Shown one piece after another: positions 1 to 8,899 of a DNA stretch of 64,000 nucleotides (the first letter of the stretch is position 1; each line of letters begins with the position of its first letter). A model generated the notes under the pieces. The model ran no database searches, was not told where the DNA came from, and saw nothing but the letters and a program-made list of their open reading frames with translations. A program made the translations under genes and the position numbers. This stretch comes from Caldilineaceae bacterium (GTDB taxonomy: Bacteria; Chloroflexota; Anaerolineae; Caldilineales; Caldilineaceae), in contig JAJDXQ010000015.1 in assembly GCA_022823185.1 (NCBI GenBank), positions 62,001 through 126,000 on the forward strand, written 5' to 3'.

Positions 1-611
1 TCAGTGAGCGACTCGATGGCGGTATCCGCGTTGAGGTCGATTACGCGATGCGCGCCGAGCCGGCCGGCGACATCAAGGCGGCGCGGGTCAAAGTCCGTGA
101 CCGTGACATGAGCGCCGAGCGCCCGCGCAGCCTGCGCCGCCGACTGACCGATCAACCCCACGCCGGCAACCCACACGCGCATCGGCGCGGCGACGCGGAT
201 ACGCCTCGTATGCCTGAACCCGACGCCCGCGATACCGAAAAGCGCGCAAAACTCATGCTCGATTTCGCGCGGCAGTTGGATGCAGAGACGCTCACTCTCG
301 TTGGCCGCGGCAAGGTCGATGAGGTGCCAGCCCCTGTGGCCGCCCTGAGTGCCCAAAAACACCGTCTCTCCCACTGAGAACGGTTCGACCCGACGCCCCG
401 CTTCTTCGATGACGCTCACATGCTGGTAGCCATACCGGATCGGGAAGTGGCTAACGAAATCGGCCATCAGCCTGTGGCGTTCGGTTCCGTTTGTGACGCC
501 GGAAAACAGGGTCCTCGTCACAATCTCAGTGGGGCCGGGTTTGGGGGGGGCGGGCAAATCGACCTTTCTGGCTACGCCCAGCCTCGGGAACTCGATTCCG
601 ATACGCTTCAT
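1..611 (-). CDS. Zinc-independent MDR-type dehydrogenase, C-terminus beyond window edge
   Basis: The reading frame stays open from an ATG at 611 (upstream GGGAG) down to base 1, giving the first 203 residues. The N-terminal half has the groES-like fold signature SGVTNGTE. The usual zinc-site GHE is replaced by GYQH, as in MDR members that bind no catalytic zinc. A Rossmann motif GVGLIGQ follows near residue 150, with an Asp at the end of the second strand (TDFDPRR), which favours NAD(H). The family oxidises or reduces alcohols, aldehydes or enoyl groups. The substrate cannot be told from this part. It lies downstream of the MetF/MetV pair on the same strand, about 140 bases away, so co-transcription is possible. 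Confidence 0.72.
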   Translation of the reverse strand, partial: MKRIGIEFPRLGVARKVDLPAPPKPGPTEIVTRTLFSGVTNGTERHRLMADFVSHFPIRYGYQHVSVIEEAGRRVEPFSVGETVFLGTQGGHRGWHLIDLAAANESERLCIQLPREIEHEFCALFGIAGVGFRHTRRIRVAAPMRVWVAGVGLIGQSAAQAARALGAHVTVTDFDPRRLDVAGRLGAHRVIDLNADTAIESLT

Positions 612-750
612 TGTCTCGCTCCCGCCGAAACAGGAATCTGGCATCGGGCAACGAGAGAGCACGCCGTGTGCAACGGAGTCTCCTGTTCGAAGATGACACA
701 GTTGGCGCAAGCCTCGAGCCAGCCGGAAATGTCCTAAGCGTTAAGCCAAT

Positions 751-1722
751 CTACCCCTTCGGCTTCTCCCGCAAAAGCCCCGCCCGCTCCACGATCTCAG
801 GCACCGTCTCCTCCTGCCGGTACGCCATAATATGCACCCCATGCACACCCTCGATCTGCTTCACCTGCTCAATAATCTCCACGCAGATGCGGATGCCCTC
901 CTCACGCTTGCTCTTCCGCGGGGTCTTCGCCAACCTCTCCACGATCGCATCGGGAATATGCACACCGGGCACCCGGCTGCGCATGAACTCCGCCGCCCGC
1001 TCAGAACGCAGCGGACCCACACCAACCAGCAGGTGGACCTTCCCGTGCAGTCCCATGTCTCGCGCTCTGCGCATAAACGCCTCAAACACAGGCACATCGA
1101 AACAGTACTGCGTCTGGATAAACTGCGCGCCCGCCTCAATCTTCTTCGCCAACCGCAGATGCCGCAGATCGCGCGGCGGCACGAACGGGTTCGCCGCCGC
1201 GCCAAGAAAATACGCCGGCGGCGTCGTCAACTTGCGTCCGCTCAGCAACACCCCCTGGTCGCGCATGATCTCCGCCGTGCGCAGCAACTGCAGCGCGTCA
1301 AAATCAAACACGCGCCGCGCCTCCGGCTGATCCCCCGCGCTCACGTCGTCGCCCGTCAGGCACAGAACGTTGCGCACGCCCAGCGCCGTCGCACCCAGCA
1401 GATCTCCCTGTATCGCAATCCGGTTGCGGTCCCGGCAACTAACCTGCAGAACCGGCTCATAGCCAGCCTGCGCCATCAAAGCGCAGCAGGCCACGCTGCT
1501 CATGTGGCAGTTCGCGCCCGACCCGTCCGTCGCATTGATGCCGTCGCATACGTCTCCCAGCTTCGCCGCGTTCGCGAATACATCCTTGGGGTCAGCCGAG
1601 TCCGGCGCCTCCAACTCCGCCGTTACCGCAAACTGGCCGGCCTCCAACACCTGCCGCAATCGGGATTCGCCGCTCCGCGATTCCCAGTCAGTGGCCGCCG
1701 TCGTCCGGTCTGAATTTGCCAT
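751..1722 (-). CDS. metF: Methylenetetrahydrofolate reductase, MetF family
   Basis: A 323-residue TIM-barrel flavoprotein of the MetF type, close to the usual bacterial length. It reduces 5,10-methylene-THF to 5-methyl-THF for methionine synthesis or C1 metabolism. Visible family features are the N-terminal strand FAVTAELEAP carrying the conserved Glu, the substrate/FAD-region motifs NVLCLTGDD and QTQYCFDVPVFEAF, and LVGVGPLRS. The partner gene for a MetV-like zinc protein lies 98 bases upstream on the same strand, the arrangement of two-subunit (MetVF) reductases. The function is confident; the electron donor is not known from sequence. Confidence 0.9.
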   Translation of the reverse strand: MANSDRTTAATDWESRSGESRLRQVLEAGQFAVTAELEAPDSADPKDVFANAAKLGDVCDGINATDGSGANCHMSSVACCALMAQAGYEPVLQVSCRDRNRIAIQGDLLGATALGVRNVLCLTGDDVSAGDQPEARRVFDFDALQLLRTAEIMRDQGVLLSGRKLTTPPAYFLGAAANPFVPPRDLRHLRLAKKIEAGAQFIQTQYCFDVPVFEAFMRRARDMGLHGKVHLLVGVGPLRSERAAEFMRSRVPGVHIPDAIVERLAKTPRKSKREEGIRICVEIIEQVKQIEGVHGVHIMAYRQEETVPEIVERAGLLREKPKG

Positions 1723-1820
1723 GATCAGAAATGAAAGAGTGGGTGCTTCAAGAGGTTGAGGAAGATGAATCGGGTCGCGCGCAGCCAGAAAACTTGCAAT
1801 CCCGACCCTGAGGGACCAGC

Positions 1821-2333
1821 CTACTCCAACTCGATCGCAGACCAGCCGGGCGGCCCCTGCGCGTCAACCCCCTCCAGCAGGTTCAGCCACGCGCTGCTGT
1901 TCTGTAACGCCCGGTTCACCGGCCGCTGCAACAGCTGGATCTCGCCGCCGTACCTCTCCATCTGCGCATCCCGTTGCCACGCCTGGACCCAAACGCACGG
2001 CATATCCGGGATCACTTCGCAATTCCCGTTCTGGCGCACGCCCCCGCACGGCCCGTTGCGCAGATTCTTCGGGCAGTTCATCGGGCACGTCATACCCGTG
2101 CTGTGCAGAATACACTGCCCGCACATCTGACAGTTGAACAGATACCCCTTCGATACCTCTTCGCTCCACACAAAAACGCGCTCCGTCCACCCCGCCGGCA
2201 AAACCCGCCTCAACACCGGGTAAAACAGCCGCAAGCCCGCCTCCGATCCCTGGTAGACTGCCTCCAACAGGCGCGGGCGGTCCTTCAACCACTCGCTGCC
2301 GGGCATTCTCTTGGATTCGGCAAAGGTAGTCAT
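1821..2333 (-). CDS. MetV-like zinc-binding subunit (methylene-THF reductase C-terminal domain family)
   Basis: A 170-residue protein of the MTHFR_C family. Its centre is a Cys-rich segment with CQMCGQC, CPMNCPKN and GPCGG, typical of the small MetV subunit that partners MetF in acetogens and other anaerobes or facultative bacteria. The start chosen is the ATG at 2333 (MTTFAESKRMPG); an in-frame ATG at 2396 adds 21 residues that look non-coding. It is upstream of metF and very likely co-transcribed. MetV is thought to help electron entry to MetF; that role here is inferred from the pairing. Confidence 0.82.
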   Translation of the reverse strand: MTTFAESKRMPGSEWLKDRPRLLEAVYQGSEAGLRLFYPVLRRVLPAGWTERVFVWSEEVSKGYLFNCQMCGQCILHSTGMTCPMNCPKNLRNGPCGGVRQNGNCEVIPDMPCVWVQAWQRDAQMERYGGEIQLLQRPVNRALQNSSAWLNLLEGVDAQGPPGWSAIELE

Positions 2334-2437
2334 CGAGAGTTTCCATTCACATTGGAGAAAACTGGAAGCGGCATGATGATACCATACCTTCCCCAATTCC
2401 CTTCATCCCATCCGCCGCCCAGCCAACCCCTCGTCCC

Positions 2438-3184
2438 TCACCCCTGCCCTTCTTCCCTCTCCTTCCACGCCTCATACTCCGCCCGGGCATCCTCGCGCAG
2501 CGGATAATACTTCCGCAGATCGCCCCCCTCGGCCAGCCTCATCCGCGAAAATTCCTCCCACTCCGCGTGCTCTCCCGCCTTGTCCAGCAACTCCGCCGCC
2601 AGCCCAATCGGCACAACAACAACCCCGTCGTCGTCCGCAACCACGATGTCGCCTGGCATCACCAGCGTATCGCCGCAGGCCACCGGCACATTCACTGCAA
2701 ACGGGAAAATGCTTGTCTGCGTATGGAAATTCGGTGTAACGCCCCGCAGCCACAACCCCAATTCCAGCTCCTGCGCCTTCGGATAGTCCCGAATGCAGCC
2801 GTCTATGACAACGCCAATGCCCCCGCGCCCTTGGAAAAAGGTCAGCATCATCTCGCCGAAAACGCCGCTCGCCATATTCCCTCTGGCGTCAACAACCACC
2901 ATATCACCCGGCTGCGTATGATACAGGACATGGCGGTGAAGCTGCTTCTCCGGGTCGTTGTACTCGTCTACACTGTACTGGTCCTCCCGCTTCGGCATGA
3001 ACTGCAGCGTCAGCGCCGGCCCCGCCGCCACCTTCCCCGGCGTCCACGGCCTCGGCCCCCGTATCTGCGCATCGCTGATCCCCATCCTGCTCAACTCCCC
3101 GCTCACAGTCGCGGTCCCGACCTTCGCCAGCCCCTCCGACAACCCTCGCGGCGGACGCTGAATGTCCGCTGTCTGAACTGTCAT
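2438..3184 (-). CDS. RraA family protein (HMG/CHA aldolase-like)
   Basis: 248 residues with the RraA/HMG-aldolase core: GPALTLQF, then HTQPGDMVVVDARGN and FGEMMLTFFQGRGGIGVVIDG, where the GD/RD-type residues bind a metal and pyruvate enolate. These are followed by IRDYPK, and GDIVVADDDGVVVVP near the C-terminus. Despite the RNase-regulator name, most stand-alone members outside enterobacteria are probable 4-hydroxy-4-methyl-2-oxoglutarate/4-carboxy-4-hydroxy-2-oxoadipate aldolases or oxaloacetate decarboxylases. A second member of the family is at 42988-43710. The substrate is unknown. The gene is divergent from the S41 protease. Confidence 0.85.
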   Translation of the reverse strand: MTVQTADIQRPPRGLSEGLAKVGTATVSGELSRMGISDAQIRGPRPWTPGKVAAGPALTLQFMPKREDQYSVDEYNDPEKQLHRHVLYHTQPGDMVVVDARGNMASGVFGEMMLTFFQGRGGIGVVIDGCIRDYPKAQELELGLWLRGVTPNFHTQTSIFPFAVNVPVACGDTLVMPGDIVVADDDGVVVVPIGLAAELLDKAGEHAEWEEFSRMRLAEGGDLRKYYPLREDARAEYEAWKEREEGQG

Positions 3185-3668
3185 CTCTCCTCCTCCGGTT
3201 CAATGTACGCTCCAACTGATGACCTTACACGATCCCTCCGGCGCACACGCCGCACTCACCCTGCCCCAGGCATCCGCGCCGCCCCAATTATAGCCCCAAC
3301 CGCTCCCTCCCCGGAATCCCCTCCCGCGATGCGTGCCCCGCCGGCGATATGTGTCCAATGGCCAAGGCTGTCCAGCCCAAGGCGTTCCGCCATTGCTCGA
3401 ATCGCGGCGCTCCGTCACCCCCTCCGCCCCTCTGCAGGGGGGCCCCTTGTGGGCTCCCTCCCCGTCGATCCACCGTACGCCCGACCCGCGGCGTATCCCT
3501 AACCCCTGGCCCCTGCCGTTCGCCCTGCCGTTCCCCCCTATGGTAAAATCTCTCCAACTTCACCCGTTCCATACCGTCCCCCTGCCAGGACTCGTTCCGT
3601 CCCAGGGGACAGCGGGCCCAGACGGCCGCGCCGCATGGGGCCGTCTCTATCAGGTCAGGAATACCCGT
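3185..3668. other. Intergenic region between divergent genes
   Basis: About 480 bases, very C-rich on the plus strand, separating the RraA-family gene from the S41 protease. Open frames here have biased composition and no recognisable domain. A GC-rich dyad surrounds 3434-3460 and an AT-rich patch TATGGTAAAAT is at 3540-3550, which could be part of a promoter, but I cannot place a -35 with confidence. Confidence 0.4.
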
Positions 3669-4964
3669 ATGGCCAATGATGTTGAACCGACGGCGCTGAC
3701 CAGGCTCAGTCTGGGCAAACAGAGTGCCTCCCGCCAAAAACTGCGCCTCACCGTCGTCGCCGTCGTCGTCATCGCCGCGCTCATATTCTCTGCCGGCTCC
3801 GGCCTTGGCTTCGCGCTGGGCCGTCTGAGCGTTCTCGGCGGCACGCCCGCGCCCCCGGTCGTCGCCGCCGAAACCGACCGCGCCCTCGCCCCCGAAGACC
3901 TCGGTATCTTCTGGGAAGCCATGGAGCTCCTCGAAGAAGACTTCTACGGCGAGCTGCCCGCGCCCAGCGAGCGCAGCTACGGAGCCATCCGCGGTGTCCT
4001 CGATACCCTCGATGACCAGAACACCGGGTTCCTCACGCCCGCCGAAGCCACCAGTTTCATGGAGAGCATAGAGGGCAGCTTCGAAGGCATCGGCGCCCTC
4101 GTGGAATGGGCCGAAGAAGAAGGCGCAGTGCGCATCATCGAGCCCTTTGAAGACCAACCTGCCTGGAACGCCGGCATCCGCCGCGGCGACCTGATCATCG
4201 CGATCAACGGCCAGGATGTGGCCGAACTGGCCAATCTCAACGAAGCCATCAACAGGATCAAAGGCCCCAAAGGCACCGAAGTCAACCTCACCGTCCGCCG
4301 CGACGGGCTGGACGACCCACTCGAGTTCCCCGTTACCCGGGACCTTATCGATATCCCCATCGTCGAAAGCGATCGATACGGCGACGCCGACCAGTTCGCC
4401 TACGTCGCCCTCAAACGCTTCTCCTCCGATGCCGGAGCCAAGCTGCGCGACGAACTCGAAGCGCTCCTGACCAACGACACAGAGGGCCTCATCTTCGACC
4501 TGCGCGGCAACCCGGGCGGCCTCCTGCGCGAAGCCATTCGAGTGACAAGTATCTTTCTCGAAGACGAGCGCGTCCTCATCGAACGCTTCTCCGACGGCAG
4601 CGAAGAAATCTACAATACCGAAGGCAATGCCATCGTGCCAGATGACCTGCCCATCGTCGTACTCGTCAACAAAGGCAGCGCCAGCGCCAGCGAAATCGTC
4701 GCCGGCGCCCTTCAGGACGTTGAACGCGCCACACTGATCGGCGAAACAACCTTTGGCAAAGGCAGCGTGCAACTGCCCCATACCCTCAGCGACGATAGCC
4801 TGCTGCGCGTCACCATCGCCCTCTGGTATACGCCGGCCGACCGCTCCATCGACGATACGGGACTGGAACCGGATATTGTGATCGAGCGCACCAACGAGCA
4901 GATCGAAAACGAAGAAGATCCCCAGATCGATCGGGCGATCGAACTGCTCACCAGCGGCGACTGA
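3669..4964 (+). CDS. S41 family C-terminal processing peptidase
   Basis: 431 residues from the ATG at 3669, which has AGGTCAGGA just upstream; the frame is open earlier but that extension is low-complexity. Residues about 22-50 form one membrane anchor (VVVIAALIFSAGSGLGFALG), so the protein faces the outside. Next comes a short helical N-region, a PDZ domain around 130-215 (GIRRGDLIIAINGQDV), then the protease core with RGNPGGLL, GSASASEI and TFGKGSVQ. By alignment to Prc/CtpA, Ser339 and Lys364 form the Ser/Lys dyad. It cleaves C-terminal tails of envelope proteins. smpB follows 51 bases downstream, so the two may be co-transcribed. Confidence 0.93.
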   Translation: MANDVEPTALTRLSLGKQSASRQKLRLTVVAVVVIAALIFSAGSGLGFALGRLSVLGGTPAPPVVAAETDRALAPEDLGIFWEAMELLEEDFYGELPAPSERSYGAIRGVLDTLDDQNTGFLTPAEATSFMESIEGSFEGIGALVEWAEEEGAVRIIEPFEDQPAWNAGIRRGDLIIAINGQDVAELANLNEAINRIKGPKGTEVNLTVRRDGLDDPLEFPVTRDLIDIPIVESDRYGDADQFAYVALKRFSSDAGAKLRDELEALLTNDTEGLIFDLRGNPGGLLREAIRVTSIFLEDERVLIERFSDGSEEIYNTEGNAIVPDDLPIVVLVNKGSASASEIVAGALQDVERATLIGETTFGKGSVQLPHTLSDDSLLRVTIALWYTPADRSIDDTGLEPDIVIERTNEQIENEEDPQIDRAIELLTSGD

Positions 4965-5015
4965 GCGAGACGCCCGCCTCCCGACAGCGTGAGATAGACA
5001 GATAGAGAACTGACA

Positions 5016-5510
5016 TTGGCCAAAAAGAAGAAGGAAAGGACCGCTCCCACCGGTCCCCGCACCGTCGCCACAAATCGCAAAGCCCGCCACGACTACTTCA
5101 TCGAAGAAACCTTCGAGGCCGGCCTCGCCCTCACCGGCACCGAAATCAAGTCGGTGCGCGCCGGCTCCGTAAACCTGCGTGAAGGTTTCGTTCTCGTCCG
5201 CGATGGCGAAGCCTGGCTCATGGGCGTCCATATCGCCCAATACCGGCACGGAAATCGCGCCAACCACCAGGAAACCCGTTCCCGCAAACTCCTCCTCCAC
5301 CGGCGCCAAATCGATCACCTGCACGCACGAGCAACCCAGCGCAACTGGACCATCGTGCCCCTCCGCATGTATATCAACAACGCCGGCCTCGCCAAAGTCC
5401 AGATCGCCCTCGTGCGCGGCAAGCGCCAATACGACAAACGCCAGTCCATCGCCAGACGCGACGCCGAAAGAGACGTCAACCGCGCCCTCAAACAGCAGTT
5501 CAGCGGCTAG
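5016..5510 (+). CDS. smpB: SsrA-binding protein SmpB
   Basis: 164 residues beginning at a TTG codon (TTG GCC AAA AAG), supported by alignment since SmpB proteins usually start just before a basic segment followed by ATNRKARHDY. It binds tmRNA and delivers it to stalled ribosomes. Family marks are EAGLALTGTEIKSVRAG, NLREGFV, MGVHIAQY, ETRSRKLLLHRRQI and the basic C-terminal tail KRQYDKRQSIARRDAERDVNRAL, which sits in the mRNA channel. The tmRNA gene is not in this window. The next gene, also acting on the ribosome, starts 69 bases downstream. Confidence 0.96.
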   Translation: MAKKKKERTAPTGPRTVATNRKARHDYFIEETFEAGLALTGTEIKSVRAGSVNLREGFVLVRDGEAWLMGVHIAQYRHGNRANHQETRSRKLLLHRRQIDHLHARATQRNWTIVPLRMYINNAGLAKVQIALVRGKRQYDKRQSIARRDAERDVNRALKQQFSG

Positions 5511-5579
5511 CCTCTGAGTCCGGTTACAAGCCGCCCCCGCGCCGCGCCGGCGGCCAACGACGCCATCCTGACAAGCTCC

Positions 5580-6437
5580 ATGAATACCGCCCCGCAGCAT
5601 CCCGACGACCAGCTTGATCAGGCCCTCGCCGCCCTTCTCTCCGCCCGCAAATATCGCAGCGTACACCCCGGCCTCGCACGCGCCATCGCTTCCGCAGAGC
5701 TGGCCAAAGGCCGCTCCGTCAGAGAGGCCGTCAAAGCCGCCAAGAACCAGCTGCACCAGAGCGCCGCCGCATACATCCGCCGCAACCTGAACTACAACGA
5801 CGTCCTCCGCCAGCTGCAATCAGCCCTCGATTCCCCCTCTCGCGCCCACGGTCCCGGCCCGCCCCGCGATGCCCAACCCGTGCTCGCCCTGCTCCGCCGC
5901 CTCATGGCCGCCCACGCCTCCACCCACGAAAGGCTGCCCCTGCTCGATACCCTCTATCCCCAGCTCTTCCAGAGGCTTCCCCCCGTTCAATCCGTCCTCG
6001 ACATCGCCTGCGGCCTCCATCCCCTGGCCCGTCCCTGGATGCCCCTCCCTCCCGACCTGCCCTACTTCGCCTGCGACATCTTCGCCGACCAGGCCGACTT
6101 CCTCAACGGCTTCTTCCGCCTCATGGGCTACGCCGGCTCCGTCGAACAGCGCAACGCCCTCGACGACATGAGCGCCCCCTCGGCCGACGTCGCCTTCCTC
6201 CTCAAAACGCTCCCCTGTCTCGAACAGATCCAGACCGGCGCCGCCCAACGCCTCCTCCACCAGATCGACGCCCCGATCCTCGTCGTCTCCTTCCCCAACC
6301 ACTCCCTCGCCGGCCGCAAACAAGGCATGGCCCTGCACCACACAGCCGCCTTCCTCTCCCAAATAAAAAAAGCCGGCTGGCACGCCGACTCCCTCACCTA
6401 CCCCTCCGAACTCATCTACATCGTCCACAAAACCTGA
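5580..6437 (+). CDS. 16S rRNA (guanine-1405 N7)-methyltransferase family (ArmA/Rmt-like)
   Basis: 285 residues matching the layout of the aminoglycoside-resistance methyltransferases of the Arm family. A helical N-terminal region (KYRSVHPGLARAI near residue 25, KAAKNQLHQ near 55) resembles the part that docks on the 30S subunit. The SAM-binding motif LDIACGLHPLA is at 140-150, ACDIF at 164-168, LLKTLPCLEQ at 207-216, SFPNHSLAGRKQGM at 237-250 and SELIYIV at 276-282. The last three are diagnostic of RmtB/ArmA-type enzymes, which methylate G1405 of helix 44 and block 4,6-disubstituted deoxystreptamine aminoglycosides. The context is smpB and housekeeping genes with normal GC, so it looks native rather than mobile. 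That it gives resistance is inference. Confidence 0.85.
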   Translation: MNTAPQHPDDQLDQALAALLSARKYRSVHPGLARAIASAELAKGRSVREAVKAAKNQLHQSAAAYIRRNLNYNDVLRQLQSALDSPSRAHGPGPPRDAQPVLALLRRLMAAHASTHERLPLLDTLYPQLFQRLPPVQSVLDIACGLHPLARPWMPLPPDLPYFACDIFADQADFLNGFFRLMGYAGSVEQRNALDDMSAPSADVAFLLKTLPCLEQIQTGAAQRLLHQIDAPILVVSFPNHSLAGRKQGMALHHTAAFLSQIKKAGWHADSLTYPSELIYIVHKT

Positions 6438-6470
6438 CGCCCACCCCCCTGGCCCCTCGCCCCCGCCGTT

Positions 6471-6977
6471 CTATCTACTGACTTTCCAATACAAATACCG
6501 GCTCGTCGCCGACACAATCACAAACCCCACCTTTTGCAGCACACGCATCGACGCCACATTCATGTTTGCCGTCTCCGCGATCACCGCCTCTACCCCGTCC
6601 TCACCCAACGCCCAGCGGACCATCTCCCCAACCGCCTCCGTCGCCAGACCCCGATTGTGATAAAACGGGTCGAAGCCGTATCCTATCTCCACCGAATCGT
6701 CCCGGTCCGGCGGCCCCTTGAACGCCAGGCTTCCAACTATCCGCCGCTCACCCTTCAACACCGCAACCCACTGGCAATGCCAGCGCGCATGATGCGGCCT
6801 TCTCCGCATATGACTGATCGCCCGCGAAACGATCGGCCGCAACTCGTCCTCCAGCCGCTGCCCGCTCGCCGCCAGACCCAACGCCTGCTCCAACCGCGCA
6901 AAATCATCCCGCTGCCAGCGCATCTGCTGCACTGTCAACGCGATGACCGTCATTCGCGGCGTATCCAAGCGCTTCAC
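6471..6977 (-). CDS. GNAT family N-acetyltransferase (RimJ/RimL type)
   Basis: About 168 residues from a GTG at 6977 that has AGGTGA seven bases upstream. The frame is open to 7136, but the extra N-terminus is low-complexity and overlaps the preceding MaoC gene. It begins with the RimJ-like VKRLDTPRMTVIALT. The acetyl-CoA pyrophosphate-binding loop is FYHNRGLATEAVGEMVRWAL, followed by ANMNVASMRVLQKVGF, as in the RimJ/RimL-like subfamily that acetylates N-terminal amines or small amines. The substrate is not known. It is the last gene of the minus-strand cluster. Confidence 0.8.
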   Translation of the reverse strand: MKRLDTPRMTVIALTVQQMRWQRDDFARLEQALGLAASGQRLEDELRPIVSRAISHMRRRPHHARWHCQWVAVLKGERRIVGSLAFKGPPDRDDSVEIGYGFDPFYHNRGLATEAVGEMVRWALGEDGVEAVIAETANMNVASMRVLQKVGFVIVSATSRYLYWKVSR

Positions 6978-7074
6978 CGTCAATTCACCTGGCTCGCCTC
7001 TCCCGCCAGCCTCAAACAAGGGCGGTCCACTGTTGCCGTGCGTGCCCGGCAGCCCGCCTTCGCGCCGGCGCCCC

Positions 7075-7578
7075 CTACCCAATATCCTGTACAACCGGTC
7101 GACGATTCTTCGGTCCATGGCCGTGCCTGTAGACAAGTAAAGTACGCTTAAACTCGATGACGATCACCCCGTCCTGGTTGAATCCTACCGTGCGCACCGT
7201 GACAATGCCCTGATGCGCACGACTCCTCGACGGCCGTGAATGCAGCACCTCGCTCTGTGCATAGATCGTGTCGCCCTCAAACACCGGCGCCGGCAAACGC
7301 ACCTCGTCCCAGCCGAGATTGACCGCATTCTGCGAAATATCCGCCACAGACAGCCCCGTCACCAGCGCCAGTGTAAACGTCGAATCAACCAGCGGACGCC
7401 CCCACTCAGTCTGGCTCGCATAGTGGGCGTCAAAATGAATCGGGTTCGCATTCACCGTCAGCAGCGTAAACCAGACATTGTCCGCCGCCAGCACCGTCCG
7501 CCCCAACCTATGCTCAAAAACGTCTCCCACGCTGAAATCCTCAAAGTAGCGCCCCTGGCTATCTGACTGTGTGGACAT
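7075..7578 (-). CDS. MaoC family hot-dog dehydratase
   Basis: 167 residues with the hot-dog hydratase fold. The hydratase motif is seen as NANPIHFDAHYA (Asn/Asp and His of the catalytic pair) preceded by YFEDFSVGDVFEH. The family adds water across the double bond of enoyl-CoA esters; short-chain members include (R)-specific enoyl-CoA hydratase and mesaconyl-CoA hydratases. The neighbours on the same strand are a class III CoA-transferase and an acyl-CoA dehydrogenase, which supports a CoA-ester pathway. The spacing to the CoA-transferase is about 50 bases. Confidence 0.88.
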   Translation of the reverse strand: MSTQSDSQGRYFEDFSVGDVFEHRLGRTVLAADNVWFTLLTVNANPIHFDAHYASQTEWGRPLVDSTFTLALVTGLSVADISQNAVNLGWDEVRLPAPVFEGDTIYAQSEVLHSRPSRSRAHQGIVTVRTVGFNQDGVIVIEFKRTLLVYRHGHGPKNRRPVVQDIG

Positions 7579-7629
7579 CTCGGATCCCTTCCTGCGCGCA
7601 CGTAGAAAAAACAGTCCCGCCGTTCTCGA

Positions 7630-8808
7630 TCACACAACGCCATCCCGCTTCATCTGCTCCACTGCTTCCAACCCATAGCCCAATTCCGTCAGCAGCGCCC
7701 GTGTATGCTCCCCAGTGGCCGGGATCGGATCAAATCGCGGCGGCCATTCGTCGCTCGTCGTCGCCGGATGCAACGCCGGCAGCGGCCCCACCGGTGAAGC
7801 CACCTCCCCGATCCGCCCCCGCGCCTGCAGTTGCGGATGCTCCCAAAACGCTTCCATGTCTCGCAACTGAGCGTGCGCGATCTGCGCCTCCTCCATCCGC
7901 GACTCGACCTCCGCCGCCGAAAAGTCCGCAAAGATGGACTCCAGCTCCCGTCGCAGCGCCTCTTTGTTCTTGAATCGACGCGTATTGTCAACAAAACGCG
8001 CGTCCCCCGCAAACTCCGGCCTCTCCAGCACCACCGTGCAGAACTGCTCCCACTCCCGCTGGCTCTGTATCGAGAACAAAACCGTGCGCCCGTCTCCCGT
8101 CGCATACGGGCCATAGGGCGCAATCGACGCATGGTTGGCCCCGTTACGGGTCAAGCGCTCTCCTCCCAACGCGAAATAGGCCGGAAAGCCCATCCAGTCG
8201 CACAGCCCGTCAAACAGCGAGACCTGCAGCACGCATCCCCCGCCGCTCCGCTCCCGCTGCAGCAGCCCCGCCAGGATGCTGCTGTACGCGTACATCCCAC
8301 CCGCTAAATCCGCCACCGGAATCCCGGTCTTGGCCGCCTCCTCTTCTGTGCCCGTCACCGACACAACACCGGTCTCCGCCTGGATCAGAAGATCATACGC
8401 CTTCTTGTCCCGGTATGGCCCGTCAGCGCCATACCCGCTCACATGGCATATAATCAGATCCGGGTAGTCCGCCTGTAGCCGATCATCGTCAAACCCAAGC
8501 CGCCCCACCGCCCCCGGAGCCAGATTCTGCACGAATACATCCGCCCGCTCCAGCAACTTCGCCAGGACCTCCTTGCCCTTCGCGGTCTTCAGATCCAGCG
8601 TAATCGACTCCTTCGAGCGGTTTGCCCACGCAAAGTGGCTGCAAAGACCCCCCGCCGCCCGATCATAATGGCGCGCAAAATCTCCCCCGCCCGGCCTCTC
8701 CACCTTAATCACCCGCGCCCCCAAATCCGCCAGATGCCGAGTCGCCAGAGGAGCCGCAATCGCCTGCTCCAGCGAAACAACGGTAACATGCGACAAAGGC
8801 AAACTCAT
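7630..8808 (-). CDS. CaiB/BaiF (class III) CoA-transferase
   Basis: 392 residues from the ATG at 8808 (preceded by GGTGGG), the normal size for the family; an in-frame start further up adds a low-complexity stretch. N-terminal family signature VVSLEQAIAAPLATRHLADLGARVIKVE is followed by GGDFARHYD, RSKESITLDLK and the catalytic-region QNLAPGAVGRLG, with DGLCDWMG later. In this family an Asp forms the acyl-aspartyl intermediate. It moves CoA between carboxylic acids. Co-located MaoC and acyl-CoA dehydrogenase genes suggest activation and oxidation of a short or branched dicarboxylic acid, but the substrate is open. Confidence 0.9.
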   Translation of the reverse strand: MSLPLSHVTVVSLEQAIAAPLATRHLADLGARVIKVERPGGGDFARHYDRAAGGLCSHFAWANRSKESITLDLKTAKGKEVLAKLLERADVFVQNLAPGAVGRLGFDDDRLQADYPDLIICHVSGYGADGPYRDKKAYDLLIQAETGVVSVTGTEEEAAKTGIPVADLAGGMYAYSSILAGLLQRERSGGGCVLQVSLFDGLCDWMGFPAYFALGGERLTRNGANHASIAPYGPYATGDGRTVLFSIQSQREWEQFCTVVLERPEFAGDARFVDNTRRFKNKEALRRELESIFADFSAAEVESRMEEAQIAHAQLRDMEAFWEHPQLQARGRIGEVASPVGPLPALHPATTSDEWPPRFDPIPATGEHTRALLTELGYGLEAVEQMKRDGVV

Positions 8809-8899
8809 CCCACCATCAACCGTCGCCATAGCCAACAATCCCCCCATACCCAGCAAAAAACCTACCCCCACCGTACCCCAGCCGTTCCCCCCGCCAGCA

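Noticed and set aside
3288..5819. 843-codon minus-strand open frame opposite the S41 protease and smpB
   Set aside because: It is a mirror of two well-identified genes. High GC at third codon positions leaves the antisense frame without stops; its translation is Gly/Ala/Asp-rich with no domain.
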